64,000 bases of DNA from CAILHX01 sp046155285 (GCA_046155285.1 JBJXEA010000017.1:248001-312000); one strand, 5' to 3'; positions 43,711 to 53,444 are shown, numbered from the stretch's first letter. Translations and numbers: made by a program. The notes: generated by a model not told the origin, from the sequence alone.

Positions 43711-44370
43711 TTTACCCGCTTCTAATCGGGCACGAAAATTTATTTTCTTACTGCGATACTCTTCAAGCGCACTGTTATATTGGCGCAAAGCCAAAAAAGT
43801 CATTTTTGCATAATCGCTCACATGCTTCTCCAGATGAGCAGCTAACCATTCGCTGGCATTTTTTGTTTCTTGAAACCACACCCGACCCTCAGGGAATTTT
43901 TTAGGTAAGCGCTCTATATCACCGCCCAAATTGATGTCTTGCGCTCTACCCCACAAGTAATCAACTTTTTTTGCCTGCCACTTGATGCCATGCGTCTCTG
44001 CGTAACCAGGATTATTGCCGTAGGTAAAGTCCACCAACTCTTTCTGTTTAGGCGTTTGGTTTGGCTCTGCCGACTCTATCCAGCAATGATAAGAACCGCC
44101 CAAACCCCGCTCTAACGCTGAGTCATCTAAAAATTCTAGGTATTTGCCGCTGCCCGCATGTATCAAGGCGATTCCAGCCACGGGACGATAATTCTTTTTT
44201 AACGCCACGCTCATCACATTTGAACCAATAATGGCGTAGATGTAACACAAGCTGTCAAAAGTAGTCGGGCACAAAGCGCGTATCGTAGTATCAACGGCCT
44301 CCAGCATGGCACGCTCCATGATTTTTGGAGGTGCACTCGATTTCGGTAAATTTTGAGGGGGGGCGTTCAT
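43699..44370 (-). CDS. Putative papain-like fold protein (DUF2026-like)
   Basis: 223 residues and not firmly recognised. A Cys42 in a helix (LCYIYAIIGSNVMSVAL), a His95 in GGSYHCWIES and an Asp114 in ELVDFTYG are spaced like a Cys-His-Asp triad of papain or transglutaminase folds. The part around RPVAGIALIHAGSG recalls DUF2026. The C-terminal helix is rich in Arg, Lys and Glu. It is inserted between mnmG and mnmE, which are usually neighbours here, and is bracketed by two parS sites. Function unknown; triad assignment is inference. Confidence 0.6.
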   Translation of the reverse strand: MNAPPQNLPKSSAPPKIMERAMLEAVDTTIRALCPTTFDSLCYIYAIIGSNVMSVALKKNYRPVAGIALIHAGSGKYLEFLDDSALERGLGGSYHCWIESAEPNQTPKQKELVDFTYGNNPGYAETHGIKWQAKKVDYLWGRAQDINLGGDIERLPKKFPEGRVWFQETKNASEWLAAHLEKHVSDYAKMTFLALRQYNSALEEYRSKKINFRARLEAGKSFT

Positions 44371-44394
44371 GCAGGGCGCATAATACCATGCGTA

Positions 44395-44410
44395 TGTTTC
44401 ACGTGAAACC
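44395..44410. other. parS site 2
   Basis: TGTTTCACGTGAAACC matches the parS consensus at 15 of 16 positions. It touches the mnmE stop codon and lies about 25 bases before the start of the papain-like gene. About 700 bases separate the two strong sites. Confidence 0.9.
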
Positions 44411-45753
44411 TACTTGCCAATGCAAAAACGACTAAAAATCTCGCCTAATAAGTCATCGTTGGTAAACTCGCCCGTGATGCAGTTCAACGCTTCTTGTGCC
44501 AAACGTAATTCTTCGGCAATCAATTCTGCTTGTTGCATCTTATTGGAAGCGCGTTCCAAGCAAGCTTGCACCTCGCTCAAGGCCTGTAAATGCCGCTCAC
44601 GCGCAGCGAAAGCGCCTTCTGTGCCAGCCTGCCAGCCTGCCACTTGCAACAAATGATCGCGTAACAAAGGCAAGCCTTCGCCAGTTTTAGCAGAAAGATG
44701 AATCGTGGTCACACCGTTTAACTCTGCCTTCTTCGGAGACTCTTGGATTAAATCACACTTATTAAAAATTTGAAGTAGCAGCAATCCTTGCGGCAGCTTA
44801 TCTAAAATCGCCTGATCTTGAGCCTGAACCCCAAGCCGTGCATCCAGCATCAGCAACGTGATGCTGGCGGTTTCTAGCGCCTTCCATGTGCGCGATATAC
44901 CGTGGCTCTCCACTTCATCCTCAGTTTCACGCAAACCGGCAGTATCTATAATATGCAAGGGTACGCCACTAATATGGATACTACTTTTAAGCGTGTCGCG
45001 CGTCGTTCCTGCAATAGCCGTAACTATGGCTAAATCTTCACCGGACAATTGATTAAGCAAACTAGATTTACCTACATTAGGCTGGCCAATCAACACTACA
45101 TGCAGGCCTTCTCGTAAAATTTTGCCTTGGCTAGCACCAGCAAACACCGCGTTTAATTCCTTAGAAATAGCTTCTAACTTTTCTGCTACTCTGCCTTGGC
45201 TAATAAAGTCTATGTCTTCTTCTGGAAAATCCAAGCAGGCTTCGATATACAAACGTAAATCTATCAAGCGCTGGCGCAAAGCCTGAATATGCTGGGAAAA
45301 CACACCGGCCAATGAGCGCACGGCACTTTGCGCTGCCTCTGCGGTGGAAGCCTCGATCAAATCTGCCACGGCTTCGGCCTGAGCCAAATCTAGCTTGTTG
45401 TTTAGCCATGCACGCTGGGTAAATTCACCCGGATTGGCTATGCGCGCACCCAAACTCAAACAGCGCTGCAACAAGCGCTGCAACACCGCACTACCCCCGT
45501 GGCCTTGGAATTCGAGCACGTCTTCACCGGTATAAGAATTTGGATTGGGAAAATAGAGAGCAATACCTTGATCTATCAAGCTGCCGTCGGCATCGAGAAA
45601 ATCTTTGAAGCTGGCGTGACGTGGCGGTGGGACAGCGCCCAATACAGTATGGGCGATTGACGCGGCGAGGCCACCTGAAACCCGCACCACGCCAATACCG
45701 CCACGCCCTGGTGCAGTGGCAACGGCAGCGATGGTGTCTTTAAGCGCTGACAC
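44410..45753 (-). CDS. mnmE: tRNA modification GTPase MnmE (TrmE)
   Basis: 447 residues. An N-terminal tetrahydrofolate-binding domain, a helical domain and an inserted G-domain (LIGQPNVGKSSLLNQL, IAGTTRD, NKCD) are present. The C-terminal CIGK holds the essential Cys. It partners MnmG. It overlaps the 3' end of yidC by about 14 bases. Confidence 0.97.
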   Translation of the reverse strand: MSALKDTIAAVATAPGRGGIGVVRVSGGLAASIAHTVLGAVPPPRHASFKDFLDADGSLIDQGIALYFPNPNSYTGEDVLEFQGHGGSAVLQRLLQRCLSLGARIANPGEFTQRAWLNNKLDLAQAEAVADLIEASTAEAAQSAVRSLAGVFSQHIQALRQRLIDLRLYIEACLDFPEEDIDFISQGRVAEKLEAISKELNAVFAGASQGKILREGLHVVLIGQPNVGKSSLLNQLSGEDLAIVTAIAGTTRDTLKSSIHISGVPLHIIDTAGLRETEDEVESHGISRTWKALETASITLLMLDARLGVQAQDQAILDKLPQGLLLLQIFNKCDLIQESPKKAELNGVTTIHLSAKTGEGLPLLRDHLLQVAGWQAGTEGAFAARERHLQALSEVQACLERASNKMQQAELIAEELRLAQEALNCITGEFTNDDLLGEIFSRFCIGK

Positions 45754-47401
45754 CCTTTTGACCGCCTTCTATCATGCGATTGATAGACCATTGCTGGGCA
45801 ATCGAGAGGATGTTGTTCACCAGCCAATACAACACCAAACCGGCAGGAAAGAAGAAAAAGAACACGCTAAATACCACGGGCATGATTTTCATCACCTTGG
45901 CTTGTATAGGGTCAGGTGGGGTAGGGTTTAAGCTGGTTTGCAAAATCATGGTGAGTCCCATCAATATCGGCAGCAGGCCGATGGGCATACCCAACACTGT
46001 ACCAAATAAGGTATCAGGCGCGGACAAATCGGTGATCCACAACATAAATGGTGCTTGACGCATTTCAATAGTCCCCAGCAACATCCAGTAGAAAGCAATG
46101 AACACCGGAATTTGCACCAATACTGGCAAGCAACCCCCCATAGGGTTAATTTTCTCAGTTTTATACAACTCCATCATCGCTTGCTGCATTTTGGCTTTAT
46201 CGTCGCCAAAGCGCTCTTTCATCTGTTGCAAGCGAGGCGCCAGCTTACGCATATGCGCCATATTCTTATAACCAGCGGCAGAGAGTGGATAAAAGGCGGC
46301 TTTAAGCAGCACCGTCAATAAAATAATCGCCACGCCCCAGTTGTGTACTAATTTTTGAATCTCCGACAGTACCCAAAACAAAGGGCTTGCAAAAATGGTC
46401 AGCCAACCATAATCCACCACATACTCCAACCCTGGAGCAACTTCTTTAAGATGTTTTTGTTCTTGTGGTCCCGCAAACAAGCGGGCACCAAAGCTAGTTG
46501 AAGCACCAGCTTGCACATTGCCGACGGGTACTACCACGCTGGCCGCAAATAGATGCTCTCCTAGTTGCTTGGTACGATATTCACGTGTTACACCCGATTT
46601 GGGAATCCACGCGCTGGCAAAATAGTGTTGCACGATACCTATCCAGCCATCCGTGGCGTTTTTGGATAGATTGGTTTTTTGCATATCGTCAAATTTTAAT
46701 TTTTTGTACTTGTCTGCTTCTGTAAAATAAGCTGCGCCAGTAAATGTGGGCATGATGGCCGAAGATTTGTTGGATTCGCTATCGTGCAACAACTGATAGT
46801 AAGCCGAAGTGTCTATTGCCGCGCCACTGCCATTTTTAATCTCGTAATCAACGTCAATCACATAACTACCACGGTGGAAGGTGTAAATTTTATCTACTTG
46901 CACCTTATTGGCATCGCTCCAACTCAAACGTACTTCGAGTTTGTCATTGCCCTCAACTAAAGCGTAATCTTTAGCTTGACTGGTAAACACTGTTTTATGG
47001 TTGGGCAAACCAGCGCCGATTAAGCCGGACTGTGCAATATAAAGATGTGGGGTGGGAGCGCTATCGTCTAACAATACAAAATTCTTACTTTGATCTTCGG
47101 TAGCGTGATGTTTAATCAGCTCCAAGCGCCGAACATCTCCGCCAGTAGTGTCAATAGTGGCTTCAACCAAATCAGTTTTGACGTGTATCCGCTCACCTTT
47201 GGTCAAACTAAAAACTTCCGTACCGACAGGCGTTGCAACACTGGTTTTGTTCGACGCACTAGGTAATGCAGCGTCCGTAACAGCACCCGCTATTACAGGT
47301 GATTTTGTGACTGGTGGCTGATGTTGACGTTCCCACGCATCCCAAGACATAAGGATGGAGAACGATAAAATCATAAATAGTATTAAGCGTTTGGTATCCA
47401 T
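45740..47401 (-). CDS. yidC: Membrane protein insertase YidC
   Basis: 553 residues from MDTKRLILFM. One N-terminal membrane helix, a large periplasmic beta domain (about 60-330) and five C-terminal helices (LVHNWGVAIILLTVLLKAAFYPL; PMGGCLPVLVQIPVFIAFYWML) match the long proteobacterial form. It inserts membrane proteins such as AtpE, alone or with SecYEG. The frame is open further upstream, overlapping yidD; ATG 47401 fits the family. Confidence 0.97.
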   Translation of the reverse strand: MDTKRLILFMILSFSILMSWDAWERQHQPPVTKSPVIAGAVTDAALPSASNKTSVATPVGTEVFSLTKGERIHVKTDLVEATIDTTGGDVRRLELIKHHATEDQSKNFVLLDDSAPTPHLYIAQSGLIGAGLPNHKTVFTSQAKDYALVEGNDKLEVRLSWSDANKVQVDKIYTFHRGSYVIDVDYEIKNGSGAAIDTSAYYQLLHDSESNKSSAIMPTFTGAAYFTEADKYKKLKFDDMQKTNLSKNATDGWIGIVQHYFASAWIPKSGVTREYRTKQLGEHLFAASVVVPVGNVQAGASTSFGARLFAGPQEQKHLKEVAPGLEYVVDYGWLTIFASPLFWVLSEIQKLVHNWGVAIILLTVLLKAAFYPLSAAGYKNMAHMRKLAPRLQQMKERFGDDKAKMQQAMMELYKTEKINPMGGCLPVLVQIPVFIAFYWMLLGTIEMRQAPFMLWITDLSAPDTLFGTVLGMPIGLLPILMGLTMILQTSLNPTPPDPIQAKVMKIMPVVFSVFFFFFPAGLVLYWLVNNILSIAQQWSINRMIEGGQKGVSA

Positions 47402-47427
47402 GTATCTCTCAGAGTTGTGATTATTTT

Positions 47428-47637
47428 TTAAGGCACCGGATCGTATCCGCCAGCATGCCAAGGGTGACAACGCGCAAGGCGTTTAGTGGTTAGTAAACCA
47501 CCGCGAAAAACGCCATATTTCTCTATTGCTTCAATGGCATAACAGGAACAAGTCGGGCTAAAGCGGCAGTTATTACCCAACACCGGGCTTAAATAAAAAC
47601 GATACGCTTTGATTAAGCAAATAAAGATACGCGTCAT
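47428..47637 (-). CDS. yidD: Membrane protein insertion factor YidD
   Basis: 69 residues with the conserved NNCRFSPTCSCYAIEAIEKYG and RCHPWHAGGYDPVP. YidD is a small amphipathic helper for YidC. It starts directly after the rnpA stop with no gap. Length and order are standard. Confidence 0.96.
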   Translation of the reverse strand: MTRIFICLIKAYRFYLSPVLGNNCRFSPTCSCYAIEAIEKYGVFRGGLLTTKRLARCHPWHAGGYDPVP

Positions 47638-48012
47638 TTATTGCGACTTTGTGATCTTGTTTTGCGGTAGCTTGGTCAACGCCTGTTCAAATTCGTTTGC
47701 AATGCTGGCAAAATCAAGCTTGCAAAAAGACTGATTGATACGCACCACAATATCTACGCCGCCTATACTTGAACGACCCAAACGAAATAACTCGCGTACC
47801 ACTCGCTTCATATAATTACGCGCCACAGCTCGACGCGCCATTTTTTTGCTGGCCACGATGCCAATACGTGAGAAATCCAAAGTATTTGGCATGTAGTACA
47901 CAGTTAAAAACTTCCCATAAAAGCGCCGTCTGAAACTAAAAACGGATGAAAATTCATCCGTTTTTTTAAGTTTGAGCCGACCAGGAAACCCTAGGCCAGT
48001 ATCATCGGCCAT
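47638..48012 (-). CDS. rnpA: Ribonuclease P protein component
   Basis: 124 residues from MADDTGLGFP. The RNR-like basic segment is ASKKMARRAVARNYMKRVVRE. It helps the RNA subunit remove 5' leaders from tRNA precursors. The frame is open further back toward rpmH, but the short form fits the family. It lies 10 bases after rpmH. Confidence 0.95.
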   Translation of the reverse strand: MADDTGLGFPGRLKLKKTDEFSSVFSFRRRFYGKFLTVYYMPNTLDFSRIGIVASKKMARRAVARNYMKRVVRELFRLGRSSIGGVDIVVRINQSFCKLDFASIANEFEQALTKLPQNKITKSQ

Positions 48013-48022
48013 ATATAGCTCA

Positions 48023-48157
48023 TTAAACAGCGAGACGCGCACGACCTTTGGCACGACGAGCGCGAATAACGGCACGGCCGCCTCGGGTTTTCATACGCAC
48101 CAAAAAGCCGTGAGTACGGGCGCGGCGAACCTTGGAGGGTTGATATGTACGTTTCAT
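48023..48157 (-). CDS. rpmH: Ribosomal protein bL34
   Basis: 44 residues, fully conserved: starts MKRTYQPSKVRRARTHGFL and ends RAKGRARLAV. It is a 50S subunit protein. It heads the rpmH-rnpA-yidD-yidC-mnmE string and is divergent from dnaA. Its small size is normal. Confidence 0.98.
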   Translation of the reverse strand: MKRTYQPSKVRRARTHGFLVRMKTRGGRAVIRARRAKGRARLAV

Positions 48158-48195
48158 AGTATTCAGCCTAATTCGTAAGAACTAAAAAGGGCGTA

Positions 48196-48225
48196 ATTTA
48201 ACCGCGTAACCCCTTTGCTTGTCAA
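48196..48225 (-). promoter_or_regulatory. Candidate rpmH promoter
   Basis: On the minus strand a consensus TTGACA (48220-48225) is followed after 18 bases by TTAAAT (48196-48201), about 40 bases before the rpmH ATG. Confidence 0.55.
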
Positions 48226-48257
48226 TCTATATTTATCTTTTGTTTTATGTCCGTTGC

Positions 48258-48266
48258 TGTGGATAA
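48258..48266. promoter_or_regulatory. DnaA box upstream of dnaA
   Basis: TGTGGATAA is a perfect consensus DnaA box in the rpmH-dnaA intergenic region and could serve autoregulation of dnaA or the origin. Confidence 0.75.
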
Positions 48267-48339
48267 CTTCTTACGAAAAGACTAAAATAGCACACTCTTA
48301 AAAAGACAACCCCTCTAACTTTTGGACGACAAAGCGCGC

Positions 48340-49683
48340 ATGGAAAATTTTTGGTTCGCTTGCCTTGGCCACTTTGAAAGAGAACTCTCTGCCATACAGT
48401 TTAACACTCTATTTAAACCGCTAAAGCTAGAAAATGCAGAAGATGTGTTACGTATCGTGACACCCAATAATTATGTCATGCAAACCATCAAAGATAAGTT
48501 TCTAGTACGTATAGAACAGCTGGGACAAGACTTTTTTTCACGCCCGCTAATGGTTGAGTTGATACTTCTGGAAACAAAAACCGAAGCTAAAATAGAAGCG
48601 CCAGCCAATCCCGACGAAAAAACACCTGCACTAGTTAAAAAATCAAAAACCACAGGCAAAGATATTCATGGCCTAAATCCAGCGCTAACTTTTGCGAATT
48701 TAGTTACCGGTAAAGCCAATCAGCTGGGACGTGCCGCAGCGCTACAAGTCGCTGAAAATACCGGTGGTGCTTATAACCCTTTATTTGTTTACGGTGGTGT
48801 AGGTTTAGGTAAGACACACTTGATTCAAGCTATAGGCAACCATTTGCACGAAATTCGACCAGAGGCAAAAATTGGTTATTTGCACGCAGAAAAATATGTC
48901 TCTGATGTAGTTAAAGCCTATCAACACAAGTCTTTTGATGAGTTTAAACGCCGCTATCATTCTCTGGATTTATTGTTAATAGATGACATCCAGTTCTTTT
49001 CCGGCAAAGGTCGTACTCAAGAAGAATTTTTTTATGCTTTTGAATCTTTGGTCGGTGCTAACAAACAAATCGTTATCACTTGCGATACGCTACCTAAAGA
49101 AATTGATGGCATAGAAGATAGACTTAAAACCCGCTTCAGTTGGGGTTTGACGGTGTTGATCGAGCCACCAGAATTAGAAATGCGTGTTGCTATTTTGATC
49201 AAAAAAGCACAAAGCGCCAAAATCAAGCTGGAAGAAGACGTGGCCTTTCTCATAGCCAAGCATATACGTTCTAGTGTGCGCGACTTGGAAGGTGCACTTA
49301 ACCGCGTGTTCGCCCTAGCCAATTTCACGGGTAAGCCCATAGATACTGGCTTGGTGAAGGAGGCGCTGAAAGACATTATAGGTCGTATACAATCCATCAC
49401 CATAGAGAATATTCAGAAAACCGTGGCGGATTATTACAAGATCAAAGTCGCCGAAATGTATTCGCAAAAACGTTCGCGCAATTTAGCGAGACCTCGTCAA
49501 ACCGCCATGGCATTGGCGCGTGACTTGACCAATAGCAGCTTTCCTGAAATTGGTGAGGCTTTCGGTGGACGCGATCACACCACGGTAATGCACGCTTGTA
49601 AAAAAATTGACCAACTGAAAAGCACAGATCCAACACTGGCCAAGGAATACAACGTGTTACTACAAGTTTTGCGCGGTGATTAG
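48340..49683 (+). CDS. dnaA: Replication initiator DnaA
   Basis: 447 residues from ATG 48340 (MENFWFACLGHFEREL); a TTG at 48322 would add six. Domain III shows Walker A YGGVGLGKTHLIQAIG and Walker B LLLIDDIQFFSG; domain IV ends with the DnaA-box binding motif GGRDHTTVMHACKKI. Domain II is short. It opens the origin. dnaN and gyrB follow on the same strand. Confidence 0.97.
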   Translation: MENFWFACLGHFERELSAIQFNTLFKPLKLENAEDVLRIVTPNNYVMQTIKDKFLVRIEQLGQDFFSRPLMVELILLETKTEAKIEAPANPDEKTPALVKKSKTTGKDIHGLNPALTFANLVTGKANQLGRAAALQVAENTGGAYNPLFVYGGVGLGKTHLIQAIGNHLHEIRPEAKIGYLHAEKYVSDVVKAYQHKSFDEFKRRYHSLDLLLIDDIQFFSGKGRTQEEFFYAFESLVGANKQIVITCDTLPKEIDGIEDRLKTRFSWGLTVLIEPPELEMRVAILIKKAQSAKIKLEEDVAFLIAKHIRSSVRDLEGALNRVFALANFTGKPIDTGLVKEALKDIIGRIQSITIENIQKTVADYYKIKVAEMYSQKRSRNLARPRQTAMALARDLTNSSFPEIGEAFGGRDHTTVMHACKKIDQLKSTDPTLAKEYNVLLQVLRGD

Positions 49684-49902
49684 CGCCAAAAATATTCACT
49701 AACAAACTGTTAATAAGGCATAGAACGAACTGTGGAAAAACGATGGGTTTAACGCAAACGAAAAAGTTATCCCTTATTCATACACAGTTTTTGAAGTACT
49801 TGTATGCAGGGTTTAACATAGCAAAACATTTTGATTTATAATAACAATTTGGCTTATCCACAAACATACTAACGCTCTATTATCTATTATCAAGGTATAT
49901 AT
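49684..49902. other. Candidate oriC between dnaA and dnaN
   Basis: A 219-base non-coding stretch with a perfect DnaA box TTATCCACA at 49854-49862, a one-mismatch box TGTGGAAAA at 49731-49739, and degenerate ones at 49767-49775 and 49774-49782. Positions 49818-49850 are very AT-rich and could be the unwinding element. The rpmH-dnaA gap has only one box. Position and content fit oriC, but are not proof. Confidence 0.55.
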
Positions 49903-51003
49903 ATGAAGATTGATATCAATCGTGAAACATTACTGAAACCATTGTCTGCGGTCAACGGAATCGTAGAACGTCGGCATACTTTACCCATTCTTTCCAACTT
50001 GTTACTCGAAAGTAACGATGGAACGATTACATTAACCGCAACAGATTTGGAAATGCAAATTTCTATGTCAGCTAGTACTGTAACTAGCGAGAATTTCTCA
50101 ACGACTATATCTGCAAAGAAATTGCTGGATATTTGCAGCGCCTTGCCTGAGGGTAGTCAACTAAAATTGACCGAAAAAGACGCGCGCATGCAAGTCAGTG
50201 CTGGACGTAGTAAATTCAATTTGCAAACTTTACCAGCCGCGGACTACCCAACTATGACGCGTACTGCCAATAGCGACTTGACGCTCAAACTGGCACAAAA
50301 AACCCTACGTAATTTGCTGCGCCAAGTAGATTTTTCCATGGCACAGCAAGATATTCGTTACTACTTGAACGGTTTGTTGCTAGAAGTAAATGGTCAGCGT
50401 TTAAATTTGGTAGGTACAGACGGCCATCGTTTAAGTTTTATCTGTACTGATTTGGCAGAAAGCTACGAAAAACAAGAAGTGATACTGCCACGTAAGACCG
50501 TGACTGAATTGATTAAATTACTGGAAGACACAGACGAAGAAGTGACTATGGAATTGTCTGCTACACAGGTCAATTTTACATTTTCCAACATCAAGCTGAT
50601 CTCAAAAATCATTGATGGAAAATTCCCAGATTACAATCGCGTCATTCCGGTTGGACATCAAAATCGCTTTTCTATCAATCGTGTAGAAGTGTTGCAAGCC
50701 ATGCGTCGCGCTTCCATTTTATCCAATGAAAAATATCGCGGCATACGCTTAGTTCTCGGCACCAACAGCCTCAAGTTGATCAGCAGCAACAGTGAGCAAG
50801 AAGAAGCCGAAGAAGAACTAGAAACCGTCTACGGGGGTGAAGCCTTAGACGTAGGTTTCAACGTGACTTATTTGATAGACGTACTCAACAACGTACAAGA
50901 CGAAATGATAGAGTTTTCTTTTGCGGATGCTAATAGCAGCTGTTTGGTGACTTTGCCAGACAATGCAAATTACAAATATGTTGTCATGCCCATGCGCATT
51001 TAA
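49903..51003 (+). CDS. dnaN: DNA polymerase III beta sliding clamp
   Basis: 366 residues, standard length. Three clamp domains; typical segments are RHTLPILSNLLLES, FSMAQQDIRYYLNGLLLEVNG and the C-terminal YKYVVMPMRI. It encircles DNA to tether polymerase. An AAGG lies 8 bases before the ATG. Confidence 0.98.
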   Translation: MKIDINRETLLKPLSAVNGIVERRHTLPILSNLLLESNDGTITLTATDLEMQISMSASTVTSENFSTTISAKKLLDICSALPEGSQLKLTEKDARMQVSAGRSKFNLQTLPAADYPTMTRTANSDLTLKLAQKTLRNLLRQVDFSMAQQDIRYYLNGLLLEVNGQRLNLVGTDGHRLSFICTDLAESYEKQEVILPRKTVTELIKLLEDTDEEVTMELSATQVNFTFSNIKLISKIIDGKFPDYNRVIPVGHQNRFSINRVEVLQAMRRASILSNEKYRGIRLVLGTNSLKLISSNSEQEEAEEELETVYGGEALDVGFNVTYLIDVLNNVQDEMIEFSFADANSSCLVTLPDNANYKYVVMPMRI

Positions 51004-51041
51004 GCATTTCTAAAACACTTAAACTTACATAGAAAACCATA

Positions 51042-53444
51042 ATGGCTCAAGACAATTCAGCAGATTACGATTCCTCCAGTATTCAGATACTTAAAGGTTT
51101 GGACGCAGTACGCAAGCGCCCTGGTATGTACATCGGTGATACTTCCGACGGTTCCGGCCTGCACCACATGGTGTTTGAAGTCGTGGATAACGCCATAGAT
51201 GAAGCATTGGCGGGACATTGCGACGATATCAAGGTCATCATCCATCACGATAACTCGGTTAGCGTCAGCGATAACGGCCGCGGTATTCCGACCGACATCA
51301 AGGAAGGCGATGAACTTAATCGTTCTGCAGCGGAAATCGTGATGACCGAGCTACACGCTGGCGGCAAATTCAACCAAAATTCGTACAAGGTTTCTGGCGG
51401 CTTACATGGCGTAGGTGTATCCGTGGTGAACGCTTTATCTGATTGGTTACGCTTGAAGATTTGCCGCAACGGCAAGATGCACCAGATGGAGTTCCGTCGT
51501 GGCGATGCAGTATCACCACTGGTAGAAACTGGCCCTTCTGAGCGCCGTGGCACCGAAGTGCATTTTTTAGCTTCAGAAGAAACCTTTACCTTGATAGAGT
51601 TTCATTTTGAAATTCTGGCCAAACGTTTGCGCGAACTATCTTTCCTCAACAATGGCGTAAAGATTGAGCTCATAGATCAGCGCCACGGCAAAAGCGAGAA
51701 CTTCGCTTATGCGGGCGGCGTGCGTGGCTTTGTCGAATATATCAATCGCAGCAAAACCGTGCTGCACCCTAAGATTTTCTATGCCGTGGGCGAAAAAGAC
51801 GGCATGACCGTAGAAGTGTCTATGCAGTGGAACGACTCCTACGGTGAGACGGTGCAATGCTTTACTAACAACATCCCGCAACGTGACGGTGGCTCGCACT
51901 TGACTGGCTTGCGTACGGCCATGACGCGCACTCTCAACAATTACATTGAACAGAGCGAATTGGCGAAAAAAGCCAAAGTGGAAACTGGCGGTGACGACAT
52001 GCGCGAAGGCTTGACCTGTGTGCTTTCAGTCAAAGTGCCTGAGCCAAAATTTTCATCGCAAACCAAAGACAAGCTGGTGTCGTCCGAAGTACAGCCAGTG
52101 GTGCAAGAAATCGTTTCGGCCAAATTGGCCGAGTTTCTGCTAGAAAACCCCATAGATGCCAAAATTATCTGCGGCAAAATCGTGGATGCTGCACGTGCCA
52201 GAGAGGCCGCCAGAAAAGCACGTGAAATGACGCGTCGCAAAGGCGTAATGGATGGTCTGGGTTTGCCTGGCAAGCTTGCCGATTGTCAAGAAAAAGATCC
52301 TGCTTTATGCGAACTTTACTTGGTAGAGGGCGACTCCGCAGGCGGCTCAGCCAAGCAAGGCCGCGACCGAAAAAATCAGGCCATCTTGCCGCTCAAGGGC
52401 AAAATTCTCAACGTAGAAAAAGCGCGTTTTGACAAGTTGCTGTCGTCGCAGGAAATCACCACACTGATCACCGTGATGGGTACCGGAATCGGTAAAGACG
52501 ACTTCAGTCTTGCGAAACTGCGCTATCACCGCATCATCATCATGACCGACGCTGACGTAGACGGCGCGCACATCCGCACCTTGTTGCTGACCTTTTTCTA
52601 TCGCCAAATGCCGGAAGTGGTTGAGCATGGTCACATCTACATCGCCCAACCACCGCTGTACAAGGTCAAGCAGGGTAAAGAAGAAAAATATCTCAAAGAT
52701 GATCACGAGATGAACGAATATTTGCTGCAATCTGGTCTCAAAGGTGCCAAATTGATTACGCAGGAAGGTGGTACCGAGTTGGTGGATGCACCCTTGCGCC
52801 AAATCGCCAAACAGATGATTCTGACCGAGGCCATCATTACGCGTCTCGCGCCTTTATATGAAGAAGCTGTATTGCGTGCTTTGTTGCTCATGCCAGCACT
52901 GGACCTAACCAGCAAAGAAGGCGCAAAAGAAGCCGCCAAACTCATCAAGGCGCAGTTGAATGGGCAAAATGAAGTCAGCACTCCGTTTGATGCTGAAAAT
53001 GCCGTGCATCGTTTAGAAATTAGCAAATACGTGCACGGCAACCTGCAAGTCACCTCCATAGACGCGGATTTCTTGGGTAGTGGCGACTATCGCCAAATCC
53101 GCAAAACCGCCGAGATGCTGCAAGGCTTGATAGGCAAAGGGGCTTCTGTAATGCGTGGCGAAAAACAACGACCCGTGGCCAGTTTCAAAGAAGCGCTGGA
53201 TTGGCTGTTAGGCGAGGCCAAACAAAGCATCAGCATCCAACGTTACAAAGGCTTGGGTGAGATGAACCCGTCGCAACTATGGGAAACCACCATGGATCCG
53301 CAAGTGCGGCGTTTGCTTAAGGTGCAGATTGATGACGCAATTACCGCAGATGAGATTTTCACCACACTCATGGGCGATCAAGTCGAACCGCGCCGCGCCT
53401 TCATTGAAAGTAACGCCCACGGCGTGAGCAATTTGGACGTTTGA
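51042..53444 (+). CDS. gyrB: DNA gyrase subunit B
   Basis: 800 residues. The GHKL ATPase domain has VVDNAIDEALAGHCD and GGLHGVGVSVVNALS; the Toprim domain has EGDSAGGSAKQGRDR and DADVDGAHIRTLL. It supplies negative supercoils with GyrA. The length includes the long proteobacterial insert. Its stop overlaps the start of the SDR gene. Confidence 0.98.
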   Translation: MAQDNSADYDSSSIQILKGLDAVRKRPGMYIGDTSDGSGLHHMVFEVVDNAIDEALAGHCDDIKVIIHHDNSVSVSDNGRGIPTDIKEGDELNRSAAEIVMTELHAGGKFNQNSYKVSGGLHGVGVSVVNALSDWLRLKICRNGKMHQMEFRRGDAVSPLVETGPSERRGTEVHFLASEETFTLIEFHFEILAKRLRELSFLNNGVKIELIDQRHGKSENFAYAGGVRGFVEYINRSKTVLHPKIFYAVGEKDGMTVEVSMQWNDSYGETVQCFTNNIPQRDGGSHLTGLRTAMTRTLNNYIEQSELAKKAKVETGGDDMREGLTCVLSVKVPEPKFSSQTKDKLVSSEVQPVVQEIVSAKLAEFLLENPIDAKIICGKIVDAARAREAARKAREMTRRKGVMDGLGLPGKLADCQEKDPALCELYLVEGDSAGGSAKQGRDRKNQAILPLKGKILNVEKARFDKLLSSQEITTLITVMGTGIGKDDFSLAKLRYHRIIIMTDADVDGAHIRTLLLTFFYRQMPEVVEHGHIYIAQPPLYKVKQGKEEKYLKDDHEMNEYLLQSGLKGAKLITQEGGTELVDAPLRQIAKQMILTEAIITRLAPLYEEAVLRALLLMPALDLTSKEGAKEAAKLIKAQLNGQNEVSTPFDAENAVHRLEISKYVHGNLQVTSIDADFLGSGDYRQIRKTAEMLQGLIGKGASVMRGEKQRPVASFKEALDWLLGEAKQSISIQRYKGLGEMNPSQLWETTMDPQVRRLLKVQIDDAITADEIFTTLMGDQVEPRRAFIESNAHGVSNLDV

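Noticed and set aside
46578..46594. TTCACGTGTTAC in yidC as a parS site
   Set aside because: Five mismatches to the 16-bp consensus and no second half.
52210..52230. CACGTGAAA in gyrB as a parS site
   Set aside because: Only the core and one side match; the left half lacks the TGTTT arm.
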